From: Rhizobium sp. NFR07
GTDB taxonomy: Bacteria > Pseudomonadota > Alphaproteobacteria > Rhizobiales > Rhizobiaceae
Direction of reading: 5' to 3'
NCBI RefSeq assembly: GCF_900111905.1
Contig: NZ_FOKM01000012.1
Coordinates: 62,001-126,000, forward strand
Length of the DNA stretch: 64,000 nt
In this document: positions 51,061 through 59,454 of the stretch, in pieces
How positions within the stretch are numbered: position 1 is the stretch's first letter
Layout: every line of letters starts with the position of its first letter
Notes under the pieces: model-generated
Told to the model about the DNA's origin: nothing
The model's database searches: none
Seen by the model: only the letters and a program-made list of their open reading frames with translations
Position numbers and translations under genes: made by a program

Positions 51061-51867
51061 ATGCCGTGGGGATTTGAGCGGGGTCACATCTACAACAGGC
51101 GCAGAGACATTCACGGTCGATTCAAAGGACAGGAGCGAGGAGGCATCGCGACGCCGGCCGGTTATCCCATCGTCTTTATCTTCACTGGCCTCGGAGGGCT
51201 CGACCACGGTTACAGCGATCGCTGGCGTCCCGACGGTGTCTTCGAGTACTTTGGCGAGGGCCAGAAGGGAGACATGAAGCTCAGCAAGGGCAACCTTGCG
51301 ATCGCGGAGCACGCGGTTCGCGGCAAGAGCCTTCTCCTCTTCAATCTCCTCGCAAACACGATCCAGTTCGAAGACGAGATGGTTTTTGAGAACTACCATA
51401 TTGAGCGAGCACCCGACTCGCACGGAGATATGAGAGATGCAATCGTCTTCGAGCTCCGACGTCTGGAGGAAGTCGTCGACGCTACCGAGAGCGCGCTGCC
51501 GGCCTTTCCACCTGCGGCTTCCCTCGATGATCTTCGACTGGCCGCCATGGCTGCAGCAAAGGCTGCGCCGAGTAGCAAAATGACCAGCGCAACCGTTTAC
51601 GAGCGGAGCAGAAAGGTTCGTGACTATGTCCTCGCCCGTTGCGGTGGGAAGTGCGAGCATTGCCGAAAAGATGCTCCTTTCCTGCGCTCCAACGGCTCGC
51701 CGTATCTCGAGCCTCACCATATCCGCCGGCTGTCTGACGGCGGGCCGGACGATCCGAGATTCGTTATTGCACTTTGTCCGAACTGCCATCGTGAAGCCCA
51801 TTTCGGTGACGTGGTAGGGCTTCGACAGACCCACCTCGCCAAGATGAAGGCAATCGAGGTCCTGTGA
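51061..51867 (+). CDS. ScoMcrA-like SRA-HNH modification-dependent endonuclease
   Basis: A 268-residue protein. Residues 5-95 (GHIYNRRRDIHGRFKGQ, GGIATPAGYPIVFIFTG, FEYFGEGQKGDMKLSKGNLA) match the SRA-type domain of ScoMcrA-like enzymes, which reads modified bases; residues 194-250 form an HNH with CGGKCEHC, EPHHIRRLSDGG and CPNCHREAH zinc/metal ligands. Such enzymes cut modified DNA. GAGG precedes the ATG at 51061. It is alone on the plus strand, divergent from prim-pol. Substrate (methylated, hydroxymethylated or phosphorothioated DNA) is unknown. Confidence 0.85.
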   Translation: MPWGFERGHIYNRRRDIHGRFKGQERGGIATPAGYPIVFIFTGLGGLDHGYSDRWRPDGVFEYFGEGQKGDMKLSKGNLAIAEHAVRGKSLLLFNLLANTIQFEDEMVFENYHIERAPDSHGDMRDAIVFELRRLEEVVDATESALPAFPPAASLDDLRLAAMAAAKAAPSSKMTSATVYERSRKVRDYVLARCGGKCEHCRKDAPFLRSNGSPYLEPHHIRRLSDGGPDDPRFVIALCPNCHREAHFGDVVGLRQTHLAKMKAIEVL

Positions 51868-51875
51868 TGGTACGC

Positions 51876-52277
51876 TCATGCCGCCACCCCACGGATTTCC
51901 GCCAGCTTAGCCCGCGTCTGCTCAACGGTCAGTATTGGTGTAGGCATATATTGCACATGATACAGCCAGCCATCGAACAGCTCATAGACTGCAAAGCATG
52001 AGAGTAAGCCCCACCTGATTTCACGGCCCACGCCAGCTCCGATCGAACCATCGGTGAACCGCATGAAGGCAAGCCTGTCGCAGGACTCCACCACCTTCTT
52101 GAAGTAGTCCATGCCCTCACGGTCATAGCCATCCTGGTGGCGGGGCTGGTCAGGGTTCTCGATTTCAAGCGGCTGAGTTGAGCGCTCTTCCGCCCAATAC
52201 TTTCGTAACGCCGCAATCGCAGCCGCCTGCCGCTCCGTCCCGTAGTCCGTGACCGGGTGCGCCAGATAGATCCTCAT
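51876..52277 (-). CDS. nucleoside 2-deoxyribosyltransferase-like protein
   Basis: A 133-residue Rossmann-like protein: MRIYLAHPVTDYGTERQA start, YFKKVVESCDRLAFMRFTDG and GAGVGREIRWGL are characteristic of YtoQ/DUF4406-type deoxyribosyltransferase relatives. ATGA overlap with the PP-loop gene. Enzyme activity is inferred. Confidence 0.65.
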   Translation of the reverse strand: MRIYLAHPVTDYGTERQAAAIAALRKYWAEERSTQPLEIENPDQPRHQDGYDREGMDYFKKVVESCDRLAFMRFTDGSIGAGVGREIRWGLLSCFAVYELFDGWLYHVQYMPTPILTVEQTRAKLAEIRGVAA

Positions 52278-53218
52278 GCTGCCTCCTCGTAATCGACCAT
52301 GCAGCCGCAACCGCTGGATCCTGGTTCGTATTCAAAGATGAACTGCGGCTTTGCCAGCATCCGCTCGGCAAACTCGTCGAGCGAGAGCGGCTTCTTGACG
52401 TTGTCGTTCGCACGGTCGGTGAGCATCGTCACCGGCTTGCCGATGTACTCAGCCAGCTTGCGCTCCATCATAGCGTCGTAGGCATAGCGCTCCGGATCCG
52501 CATAGAAGCGGTTCTGATAGTGAGCGTGGCCGGCCTTAATGCAAAAGCCACCACAGTTGTTGTGGATGTAGTTCTTGCGGTAGAGCCGTGGTCGCTCAAT
52601 TCCGGCCTTTGCAAGGTAGACGAACGCACCGATATCGCCCTCGAAAGTGCCTAGTAGCGGCGCCTCATATTGCCATCCGGCCGCCATCTGCCGCTGCGCC
52701 AATACGTGATATCGATGCGCCTCATCTGGCCCGATGCCGACGCAGATGATATCGGCCGCCTTGTCGGCATTCACATCAAGCCAAGCGGCAAGAAAGTCTC
52801 GCTTTAGCACCTTCGAGCAAGGATCGATCCGGCTGTTGCCCAAAAACTTTCGATCCCGGAAAACTTCCCACGGATCGCGCCCCTCAACGAGCCAAGTCAG
52901 TTCCGGCATCACTTCCGCCACGTCGGCGCGAAGCTGGGCGAGGAAGGCTCGCCATTCCGGGTTGCCGGCGTAAGTGGCGATGTCAAACTCACCCAACACG
53001 CGGTAGTCTGGAAAGTCTGATGCCCTCGGTAGCACGTTGGAGACGTCGCGATCGATGAGGTGGGCAATGCCCTCGATGAGAAACCGGTAGCAGTCGGCAT
53101 CCTCGTATAGCGTGTCAGCGAAGAGGAAGCGGTGCTCCTCATTAGGGTGTGCGGCCATATCGACTTTGGCGGCCAGCCAGGAGCCGGCTCCGCCACTAAC
53201 GCTATGGTATCTGGTCAA
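52274..53218 (-). CDS. PAPS reductase-like PP-loop protein
   Basis: A 314-residue protein with HSVSGGAGSWLAAKV at the N-terminus (PP-loop; the usual SGGxDS reads SGGAGS), FADTLYEDADCYRFLIEGIA, and several Cys (PCSKVLKRDF, NNCGGFCIKAG, GCGCM) that could bind Fe-S or substrate. Related phage proteins are classed as PAPS reductase family; some work in DNA modification. The TTG at 53218 follows GGGGAGG and overlaps the stop upstream (TTGA). AANDN-type DRANDN near residue 270. Confidence 0.75.
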   Translation of the reverse strand: MTRYHSVSGGAGSWLAAKVDMAAHPNEEHRFLFADTLYEDADCYRFLIEGIAHLIDRDVSNVLPRASDFPDYRVLGEFDIATYAGNPEWRAFLAQLRADVAEVMPELTWLVEGRDPWEVFRDRKFLGNSRIDPCSKVLKRDFLAAWLDVNADKAADIICVGIGPDEAHRYHVLAQRQMAAGWQYEAPLLGTFEGDIGAFVYLAKAGIERPRLYRKNYIHNNCGGFCIKAGHAHYQNRFYADPERYAYDAMMERKLAEYIGKPVTMLTDRANDNVKKPLSLDEFAERMLAKPQFIFEYEPGSSGCGCMVDYEEAA

Positions 53219-53556
53219 AAAGGCGCCTCCCCTTTTCTGATCACTTCCCTCAACTTGTCGGCGCAACCCTTCCAGATCGCGGCGCAGAAGATGAGCACTT
53301 GCTCTTCGCTCCATTCGGCTAGGTCGCTGCCGAACTCGTCGACCAGAGGCCCGGCCGCTTCCATGCCGCCCATGCGAGCCTCTAGCTCGTAAGGATCGAA
53401 ACGGCGGACGCGCTTCAGCTGCTCGATGAGGATGACGCATTCCTGGCAGAGGTATCTGGGCTCTTTGCCGTCACCGATACCAATGCCGATCGCGTGACGG
53501 CCGCAGCAGTTGCAAACGGCCGGTGTGTCTCCGACTTTGGTGGGTTGGAAGGTCAT
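53215..53556 (-). CDS. small Cys-rich zinc-binding-like protein
   Basis: A 113-residue protein with CNCCGRHAIG and YLCQECVILIEQ, two CxxC pairs probably binding zinc, then a helical acidic end. AAGGAG precedes the ATG. Co-translated with the PP-loop gene. Function unknown. Confidence 0.6.
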   Translation of the reverse strand: MTFQPTKVGDTPAVCNCCGRHAIGIGIGDGKEPRYLCQECVILIEQLKRVRRFDPYELEARMGGMEAAGPLVDEFGSDLAEWSEEQVLIFCAAIWKGCADKLREVIRKGEAPF

Positions 53557-53627
53557 GAGAAACTCCTTCGAATCCGGTTGCATAATGGTTTTTGCGCTGG
53601 CAGGTTGCCCCCGGCTGGGGAAGCAAT

Positions 53628-54338
53628 ATGACGAATTGGAAACGATGGCTTATCGCGCTTTGGGCAGCGTGGATGTTGCTTGCATACATTTTTGCTTGGC
53701 AGAGAGCGACTTGCGGCCTGCCTTGGGAAGTCGCGTGCTGGGTGAGCGGCTGGCAAGGTCTCGGTGACGTAATTCTGCTCGGCTGGGTAAAGGACTATCA
53801 GGAACTTCTTGCGGGACTCGCTGCGCTCGGCGGTGGTGCAGCGGTCGTCATCGCGTATCGTATGCAAGCTCGAGACACCGCAAACGCTATGGCAAAGGCA
53901 GCAAAATTGGACGCAATCAACTCTTGTAACCTTTCCTCTCAACGATTTATCGACCTGGCATTTGACATCGCGCATGGGCCTAACTTCGGCGCTAATTTCA
54001 ACAGCGACCTCATCGTCGCCAGCTACCCACGATTTTCGACGATCGACACAATGCTGGCGACGGTCACTATGGCAACGCTGAGAGACGTTTTGGGCTTCGT
54101 CTCTGTTCAGCCAACCAGTGACATCAGAGGTCGCCACATTACTGCCGCGGAGTGCTACGCCATCGCTAGGATATTGGATTTCGTGGGCAACAATCTCGAC
54201 GAAGCTGGTACCTTCGATTTCAAGGGTACGGTGGATATCCCGCCGGCCACTTTGCGGAGCCACCTCGCATTCCTTGCCGTGAAGCCAGAGGCGTTGGGAA
54301 CGTTGCGTCTTTTTTTCGATTGGAACAATCGGGAGTAG
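53628..54338 (+). CDS. two-TM membrane protein, moron
   Basis: A 236-residue protein with membrane helices at about 6-25 (RWLIALWAAWMLLAYIFAW) and 60-78 (LAGLAALGGGAAVVIAYRMQ) and a soluble C-terminal part. GGGGAAG precedes the ATG at 53628. It is inserted on the plus strand in the leftward early operon and ends six bases from the convergent methyltransferase. No family recognised; a phage-exclusion role is only a guess. Confidence 0.7.
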   Translation: MTNWKRWLIALWAAWMLLAYIFAWQRATCGLPWEVACWVSGWQGLGDVILLGWVKDYQELLAGLAALGGGAAVVIAYRMQARDTANAMAKAAKLDAINSCNLSSQRFIDLAFDIAHGPNFGANFNSDLIVASYPRFSTIDTMLATVTMATLRDVLGFVSVQPTSDIRGRHITAAECYAIARILDFVGNNLDEAGTFDFKGTVDIPPATLRSHLAFLAVKPEALGTLRLFFDWNNRE

Positions 54339-54343
54339 CACGT

Positions 54344-55174
54344 TCATGCGGCCTCCCCGAAAAGATCCGCCTGGATAGGCGCGTTGTCATTTGCGACCAC
54401 CGGCGTCGGCACAGGCTCGACAACCACCGTGTGGTCCGGCTCGAAATCAACGCTAACGATCTCGCACATCGGCGAAACGCCCTTCCAGTCGTTGATGTAG
54501 AATCCCGTATCGATGCCGCAGCCAGCGTCGAAGTGAAGCCCGGTCAGCTCCTGAAACTTGACCGCCTTGCCATCTTGCTGGCGCCGGTAGTGGCCGCCGC
54601 CGCTGAAGTTGAAGCCCGCCGACATCTGCGGCACAATGAAGGCGCCCTCACAGGCGAGGTGAGACGCGATGTCGATAACGTGGAATTCAAAGTCCCTGCC
54701 ACTGTATCGCGGTGCATTCTTTTCGCGCTTGATATTGCCGAATGGCGGATTGCTGATGGCCACATCGAACTGGCCGAGATCCATGCCCAGCACGTCCAGC
54801 ACGTCGGCGAGGATCCATTCCGCTTCCGGCAGAATCTTCTGCCCGACAGCCAGGTAATCCGGATTCCGCTCGACGCAGGTAATGCGCGCCCTCTGATGGC
54901 TGCGATGCCAGCAGGCATACGAGAGCATGCCGATGCCGGCGCATAGATCGATGATCCGGCCGCCGTACCCGCCCTGCCCGATCGCATCGATCGTGAAGTC
55001 GAAGGCCATGTCGTATGGCGTGAAGAAAGCGCCCGCCGCACCGTTGACGTGGTTGGCGCCCTCGTTCCAATTCTTCAGCACGAAGTCCTTGTCGTCTTCG
55101 GTAAGGACCGGCTTAGTCAGCAGATCGCATGCCTGCGCATGCGCCTTCGCTTGAGCCTTTGTGAGCTTGGCCAT
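54344..55174 (-). CDS. adenine-type DNA methyltransferase (class I SAM)
   Basis: A 276-residue methyltransferase: motif I DLCAGIGML (76-84) and motif IV SNPPFGN (NPPF 142-145), the form for N6-adenine. It ends VVANDNAPIQADLFGEAA. There is no partner restriction gene next to it, so it is orphan. It is coupled to the MT-A70 gene by TGATG. Target site unknown. Confidence 0.85.
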   Translation of the reverse strand: MAKLTKAQAKAHAQACDLLTKPVLTEDDKDFVLKNWNEGANHVNGAAGAFFTPYDMAFDFTIDAIGQGGYGGRIIDLCAGIGMLSYACWHRSHQRARITCVERNPDYLAVGQKILPEAEWILADVLDVLGMDLGQFDVAISNPPFGNIKREKNAPRYSGRDFEFHVIDIASHLACEGAFIVPQMSAGFNFSGGGHYRRQQDGKAVKFQELTGLHFDAGCGIDTGFYINDWKGVSPMCEIVSVDFEPDHTVVVEPVPTPVVANDNAPIQADLFGEAA

Positions 55175-55749
55175 CAGGCGGCCCTCAGTAGGTCACCGGC
55201 CGGTGAATTATCGTTGGCGGCCTCGAACTTCCCAACCTGATTGCCCCACGCCGACCAGCCGGCCCAAGCCTGCCGAGCGAATAGCTCGAGGTAAGGGCCG
55301 CCGACGAGCTTCTCGATCCGGCCATACTGCTCGTCGGGCTTTCGGCTATGCTCGCGGCGCGGCGCGCGGATCACAGAGCGGACGCCACGGGACAGACGGC
55401 GCGGCTTGCCTCGCTTGAACAGGTGGCAGACTTCCACCTCCTGGCGCGTCCAGTAGCCCATGCCCATCCTTCCTTTGTCCCAGACGAAGGCGATCGACAC
55501 CGGCTTGAAGCCCCAAGCCGCGGCCACTTCGATGGCGGCTCCCTGCAGGTGGCTGACGGTCCACATGAACAGGAGGCAGTCCTTCGCCGCTACGTCAGCA
55601 ACGGGCAACGCTGTGATGTCGGCGAGCGACATGACGTCGTAGGGTTGCCCCCCCCGGGCCGGAGCCACGCTCTTCTTGCCGTAGGTTCTGAACGCCCACG
55701 GCGGATCAGCAAGGATGGCGCCGAAGCGCCCCTCTGGTAAGGGATTCAT
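55174..55749 (-). CDS. MT-A70-family adenine methyltransferase
   Basis: A 191-residue MT-A70 enzyme: ILADPPWAFRTYG (DPPW 15-18), LFMWTVSHLQGAAIEVAAAW, SIAFVWDKGRMGMGYWTRQE. It transfers methyl to adenine N6 in DNA (or RNA). It ends AANDNSPAGDLLRAA. Its ATG follows the conserved leader. Confidence 0.9.
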   Translation of the reverse strand: MNPLPEGRFGAILADPPWAFRTYGKKSVAPARGGQPYDVMSLADITALPVADVAAKDCLLFMWTVSHLQGAAIEVAAAWGFKPVSIAFVWDKGRMGMGYWTRQEVEVCHLFKRGKPRRLSRGVRSVIRAPRREHSRKPDEQYGRIEKLVGGPYLELFARQAWAGWSAWGNQVGKFEAANDNSPAGDLLRAA

Positions 55750-55788
55750 ATAGTCTCCTCTTGTGGTGCTTTGCGCGGTGGTGGCGCG

Positions 55789-56064
55789 CTACAGTGTGCG
55801 GAGCAACTGCGTAGCCGCGAGACGAAGGCCGGCCGCGCTTGCGCCGTGGTGAGTGGCGGCAACTGCGGCCTTTGCGCGGATGTCCGCACCGGTGCGTGGC
55901 TCATCTTTGGCGATCTCGCCGCAAGCAGCAGCTTGCTTGTCGTGCCATTCGGCGGCTATGTAGTAGGCCTCTGCCTTCTTCTTTTTCTCGGCCGCCACCA
56001 TTGCGATGATGCGGGCGGCTTGGACGGCTGCGCTGCCGCGGGCGATCATGACGGTTTTGGTCAT
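55789..56064 (-). CDS. small helical protein, 91 aa
   Basis: An Ala-rich, Lys-rich helical protein (AARIIAMVAAEKKKKAEAYY) with a start that overlaps the stop upstream (ATGA). Similar Ala-rich proteins accompany recombination genes in phages. Function unknown. Confidence 0.6.
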   Translation of the reverse strand: MTKTVMIARGSAAVQAARIIAMVAAEKKKKAEAYYIAAEWHDKQAAACGEIAKDEPRTGADIRAKAAVAATHHGASAAGLRLAATQLLRTL

Positions 56065-56360
56065 GTGGATGACAGCGCAGGATTCGGCTTCGTGGCGCTC
56101 CACCTACCGTGCCGCTCCATCTCGTGGAGTGTTAGCTTCATGCCCGAGCACTTCGACGTGCCGATATACTCCATGCGACCGGATGAGTTGAAAAGGGATG
56201 CCGTTACGAATCCTCCCTCAACAAGTTCGTCCATTGCGGATGACGCGCGGTCACTCAAAACGCTTTGTGCGCCCTCTCCGCCGATCTTCAATGAACTCTT
56301 TTCTCCGTGCGCGAAGAATGTCGTCATAAGCGCTCGTGCATCGATCGATAGCTTGATCAT
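56061..56360 (-). CDS. hypothetical protein, 99 aa
   Basis: The ATG at 56360 overlaps the upstream stop (TGATG); a GTG one codon earlier is less likely. Mixed strands and helices (SIDARALMTTFFAHGEKSSL, AMDELVEGGFVTASLFNSSG); no family recognised. Confidence 0.6.
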   Translation of the reverse strand: MIKLSIDARALMTTFFAHGEKSSLKIGGEGAQSVLSDRASSAMDELVEGGFVTASLFNSSGRMEYIGTSKCSGMKLTLHEMERHGRWSATKPNPALSST

Positions 56361-57088
56361 CACCGAGCAACCTTCTCTTCCACCACCCGGAACCCAGGCA
56401 GCTCACGCGCACCGGCCCGCACCCGCTCATTTGCGAGCGATAAGGCCAGCGCCATGAACTCGACTGGCGCAAGCGTGTACGCCCACTCAAGAGCGGCTTC
56501 TTCGTCGGCTATCTCCGCCGACCACACCGACCTTAACCCCGTCCCAGTCGTCGCCGCCTTGTCGGCACGCTTCGCACCGCGCTCCATCTTCTTCGCGTCG
56601 GCAAGAAGTTCCTCGGCCTCTTCGCGAGCGGCAAGGTTGCCGGAGGAAGATCTGATCGCCGCCTCTGCAGCCTCTTTTGCAGCTGCTGCTTCGGCGGCCT
56701 GCTTGGCAGCTTCCGCTGCCTTCTCGTCCGCAACCTTCTTGCGCCAAGGCGCGAGAAGAGCACCGAGCGTCGACTTGGCGAGATCGACCTTGCCCTTCTT
56801 CGGCTGGATGTAGGGGTTATAACGCGATTGCACCGCGGCAACCTGGTCGTCGAGCGGCTTCTTATCCTCGACGCGCAGCGCGTCGGCTTTCTTGCCGGCC
56901 TCGTGCAGCCCGTCGTACAGCTTCTCGATCGCGTCGTGCATCTCCTGGCTGGAGATGGCCTCGCCGTCGGCCCAGTTCTTGGCCTCTTCGTAGAGGTCGT
57001 CGATCTCGGTGAAGATGGCGATGTAGGGTGGTTGGTTGTGCGTCTTCGGCACGGAGCCGGCGATGTCGGTGGGGTTGAACTCGGTCAT
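56360..57088 (-). CDS. Ala-rich coiled-coil early phage protein
   Basis: A 242-residue protein with a folded start (IFTEIDDLYEEAKNWADGEA), an Ala/Glu coiled coil (about 115-185) and a C-terminal domain (WSAEIADEEAALEWAYTLAP). Proteins of this form occur in recombination modules of rhizobial and other phages (Gp157-like in form), but I cannot assign one. ATGA coupled at the start. Confidence 0.65.
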   Translation of the reverse strand: MTEFNPTDIAGSVPKTHNQPPYIAIFTEIDDLYEEAKNWADGEAISSQEMHDAIEKLYDGLHEAGKKADALRVEDKKPLDDQVAAVQSRYNPYIQPKKGKVDLAKSTLGALLAPWRKKVADEKAAEAAKQAAEAAAAKEAAEAAIRSSSGNLAAREEAEELLADAKKMERGAKRADKAATTGTGLRSVWSAEIADEEAALEWAYTLAPVEFMALALSLANERVRAGARELPGFRVVEEKVAR

Positions 57089-57573
57089 GCGGCCACCTGC
57101 GGCGGTATCCGGCGAGCAAGCTCTGCATTGACCTTATTCTGCGCGGCTTCGTGAGTCGCTTCATCGACCTCGAAGTCGTCGTCGCTGTCGGCATCTTCCG
57201 CCGCTGGAAGAATAGCGTAGTAGCGCGTCTCGATGATGCCGCCGCGAGAAACCGCAGCAACTGTGCCGTCCTTATCCCATTCCAAGACCTCGAACGGGTT
57301 TTCGACGCACGCGTCGGAAGAAGTGTCATCTTCCGGCCAGTACCACTGGCACCCATTCACTTTTCTTTGAAGGTCAGCCACCTGCTCACGAAGGGCAGCA
57401 ATCTCATATGCGAGCGCCACATGGAGGTTGTCGGGACCGCTACCGCGGAACGCCGGCCACTCCTCACCGTAGCGAAGTGCCTCCCATGTGCCCGGTGATG
57501 TCTGTTGGATGGTGTACTTGCCGTCATTGACGGTCACCGAAATCAGGCCGTCGTCGGCCGCTCTCTCGCTCAT
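57085..57573 (-). CDS. hypothetical early protein, 162 aa
   Basis: Begins with a beta-rich part (LISVTVNDGKYTIQQTSPGT), a short coiled coil (IAALREQVADLQRKV) and an acidic C-terminus (DADSDDDFEVDE). Its ATG at 57573 follows the conserved leader; longer frame to 57660 is not needed. Function unknown. Confidence 0.62.
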   Translation of the reverse strand: MSERAADDGLISVTVNDGKYTIQQTSPGTWEALRYGEEWPAFRGSGPDNLHVALAYEIAALREQVADLQRKVNGCQWYWPEDDTSSDACVENPFEVLEWDKDGTVAAVSRGGIIETRYYAILPAAEDADSDDDFEVDEATHEAAQNKVNAELARRIPPQVAA

Positions 57574-57663
57574 CTTCGTCTCCTCTTGTGGTGTGGTCTT
57601 CTTCGGCGCTGGTGGGCGCTTCATGCTCATGACAACGGCGGTTACATTGGCCATCGTCAACCG

Positions 57664-59454
57664 TCAGAACGGGATGTCATCCCAATCTTCTTGCATCCAC
57701 GCAGGCTTGTTGTCGTTCGCCGGCGGCTCGTCGTCGTCGTTGGCTGCGCCATAGTCGCCGACCACATGAGAAACCACGTCCCAATACCGATCCCTCGGTT
57801 TGACCATGATCTCCGCTGTCTCTTTCAACTCGGTCTGGCGCTCCAACCACTCCAAAACGCTTCGAGGGAACGGCCGCTGGCCTGCATGGGCAAGCCAAAA
57901 CCTATCCGCCTTAGTTTTGGCGAAGCCGGAATGCTCGGGGCACAGCCACTCGTTGATGGCCGTCATGCCAGACATGTAAGTGACTTTGACTGACGGCGGC
58001 TTGTCGCCCTTCCCTTCATGGAAGCGGAATGTGCGGCTCGTAACGTCGCGCGAATCCGGCTCGGCCATCGTCATGATTGGCACGTCGGCGGCGTTCGCAG
58101 CGATCTTCGGGCTGTCATCGATGTCAAACTCGAACCCGCAGCAGGTGCAGATGCGAGCCGAGGCGTGCAGCTTCTCGCCGCAGCCTGGTTCGCCATGCTT
58201 GTCGAAGCCATCCTGCGGGCAGATCTTCATCGGCGCTTCGCCGTCGCCGCTACCCGGCTCCTTCGGCTCAACCATATCGACCGGCCCATGCTTGTCGACG
58301 AGGCCGGCGAAGTCCAGCACGAGGCAGGACGGCTTAGGCCCGGCAGCAATAGCGGCGCGGCGCTCCTCCGGCGTCTCCAACGACATGCCTGGCGCGTAAA
58401 GCACGCGAGTGCCCCTTCCCATCATCTGCAGGTAAAGGCTCGCGCTAAGCGTCGGCCGGAGCGCCGCAATGAGATCCACGCCCTTGTGATTGAATCCCGT
58501 CGTCAAGACTGAGTTGTTGGTCAGAGCGCGGATGCGATAGGCCTTGAAATCCTCGATGATCCGGCGGCGCTCCTCTTTCGGAGTGTCACCGGTGATGGTC
58601 TCGCAGCTGATGCCGCGCGACCGTATCTCGTCGCGGACGTGCTCGGCATGCTCGACACCGGAGCAGAAGCAAAGCCAAGACCGTTTGTCGGCGCCCTTGG
58701 CCACTATCTCATCGACTGCGGCGCGCGTGACGTCCATCTTGTCAACGGCAGCCTGTAGCGCCGACTGCTTGAAGTCGCCTCCGAGCTTGCCGACTCCCTT
58801 GGTGCTGAGCTCGAGAGCGGTATGCTTCGATGACAGCGGGGCGAGGTAGCCATCCCGCACGCCATCGGCGATGCCGTAGGTATAGACGACGCGGTCGAAC
58901 ATGCGATCGTCTCCCTGGTCGAGGCGACCGCTGTCCAGTCGAAATGGCGTTGCGGTCAGGCCGACAATCTTAAAATCCGGATTAACTTCACGCATGACGC
59001 GAAAGAACTGGCCGTACTGAGTGTCGCTGTTCTTCGGGATCAAGTGGCATTCGTCGACCAGCACTACGTCGATGGGTCGGTCGAAGATCTTCTCGCCGTC
59101 GACGACGCGGGCGCCGCAGATCAGGTCCGCCTTGTTCCAGACAGTCTGAATGCCAGCAAAAATGATCTGACTGCGCGCGTCTCGGCGGTTAAGGCCGGCT
59201 GAGAAGATGCCCGCCGGCGCAAAGGGCCAGACGCCGAGTAGCTCGAGGTAATTCTGCTCAATGAGCTCGGCCACGTGGGTGACTACCATAATACGCATGT
59301 CGGGCCAGCCCTCGACGAGCTGTTGGATGACGGTGGCCATTACCATCGACTTGCCCGTACCGGTAGCGAGGTCGATCAGCGGATTGCCAGCCTCCTCTCC
59401 CCAATAGTCGAACAGCGCCGCAACGGCGTCTTCCTGATAGTACCGCAGCCCCAT
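57664..59454 (-). CDS. SF2 DEAD/DEAH-type helicase
   Basis: A 596-residue helicase: Q-like start LRYYQEDAVAALFDYW, Walker A ATGTGKS near 30-36, DECH at about 134-137, and helicase motifs IV-VI in the second half (NNSVLTTGFNHKGVDLIAAL, MMGRGTRVL). A Cys cluster with CGEKLHASARICTCCG (about 420-440) resembles a zinc finger. It ends near PANDNKPAWMQEDWDDIPF. The ATG at 59454 overlaps the sigma gene stop (TGATG). Role in phage recombination/replication inferred. Confidence 0.88.
   Translation of the reverse strand: MGLRYYQEDAVAALFDYWGEEAGNPLIDLATGTGKSMVMATVIQQLVEGWPDMRIMVVTHVAELIEQNYLELLGVWPFAPAGIFSAGLNRRDARSQIIFAGIQTVWNKADLICGARVVDGEKIFDRPIDVVLVDECHLIPKNSDTQYGQFFRVMREVNPDFKIVGLTATPFRLDSGRLDQGDDRMFDRVVYTYGIADGVRDGYLAPLSSKHTALELSTKGVGKLGGDFKQSALQAAVDKMDVTRAAVDEIVAKGADKRSWLCFCSGVEHAEHVRDEIRSRGISCETITGDTPKEERRRIIEDFKAYRIRALTNNSVLTTGFNHKGVDLIAALRPTLSASLYLQMMGRGTRVLYAPGMSLETPEERRAAIAAGPKPSCLVLDFAGLVDKHGPVDMVEPKEPGSGDGEAPMKICPQDGFDKHGEPGCGEKLHASARICTCCGFEFDIDDSPKIAANAADVPIMTMAEPDSRDVTSRTFRFHEGKGDKPPSVKVTYMSGMTAINEWLCPEHSGFAKTKADRFWLAHAGQRPFPRSVLEWLERQTELKETAEIMVKPRDRYWDVVSHVVGDYGAANDDDEPPANDNKPAWMQEDWDDIPF

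Noticed and set aside
50956..51879. 307-codon minus-strand frame opposite the SRA-HNH gene
   Set aside because: It is mostly non-protein-like and is the shadow of the well-supported plus-strand SRA-HNH protein.
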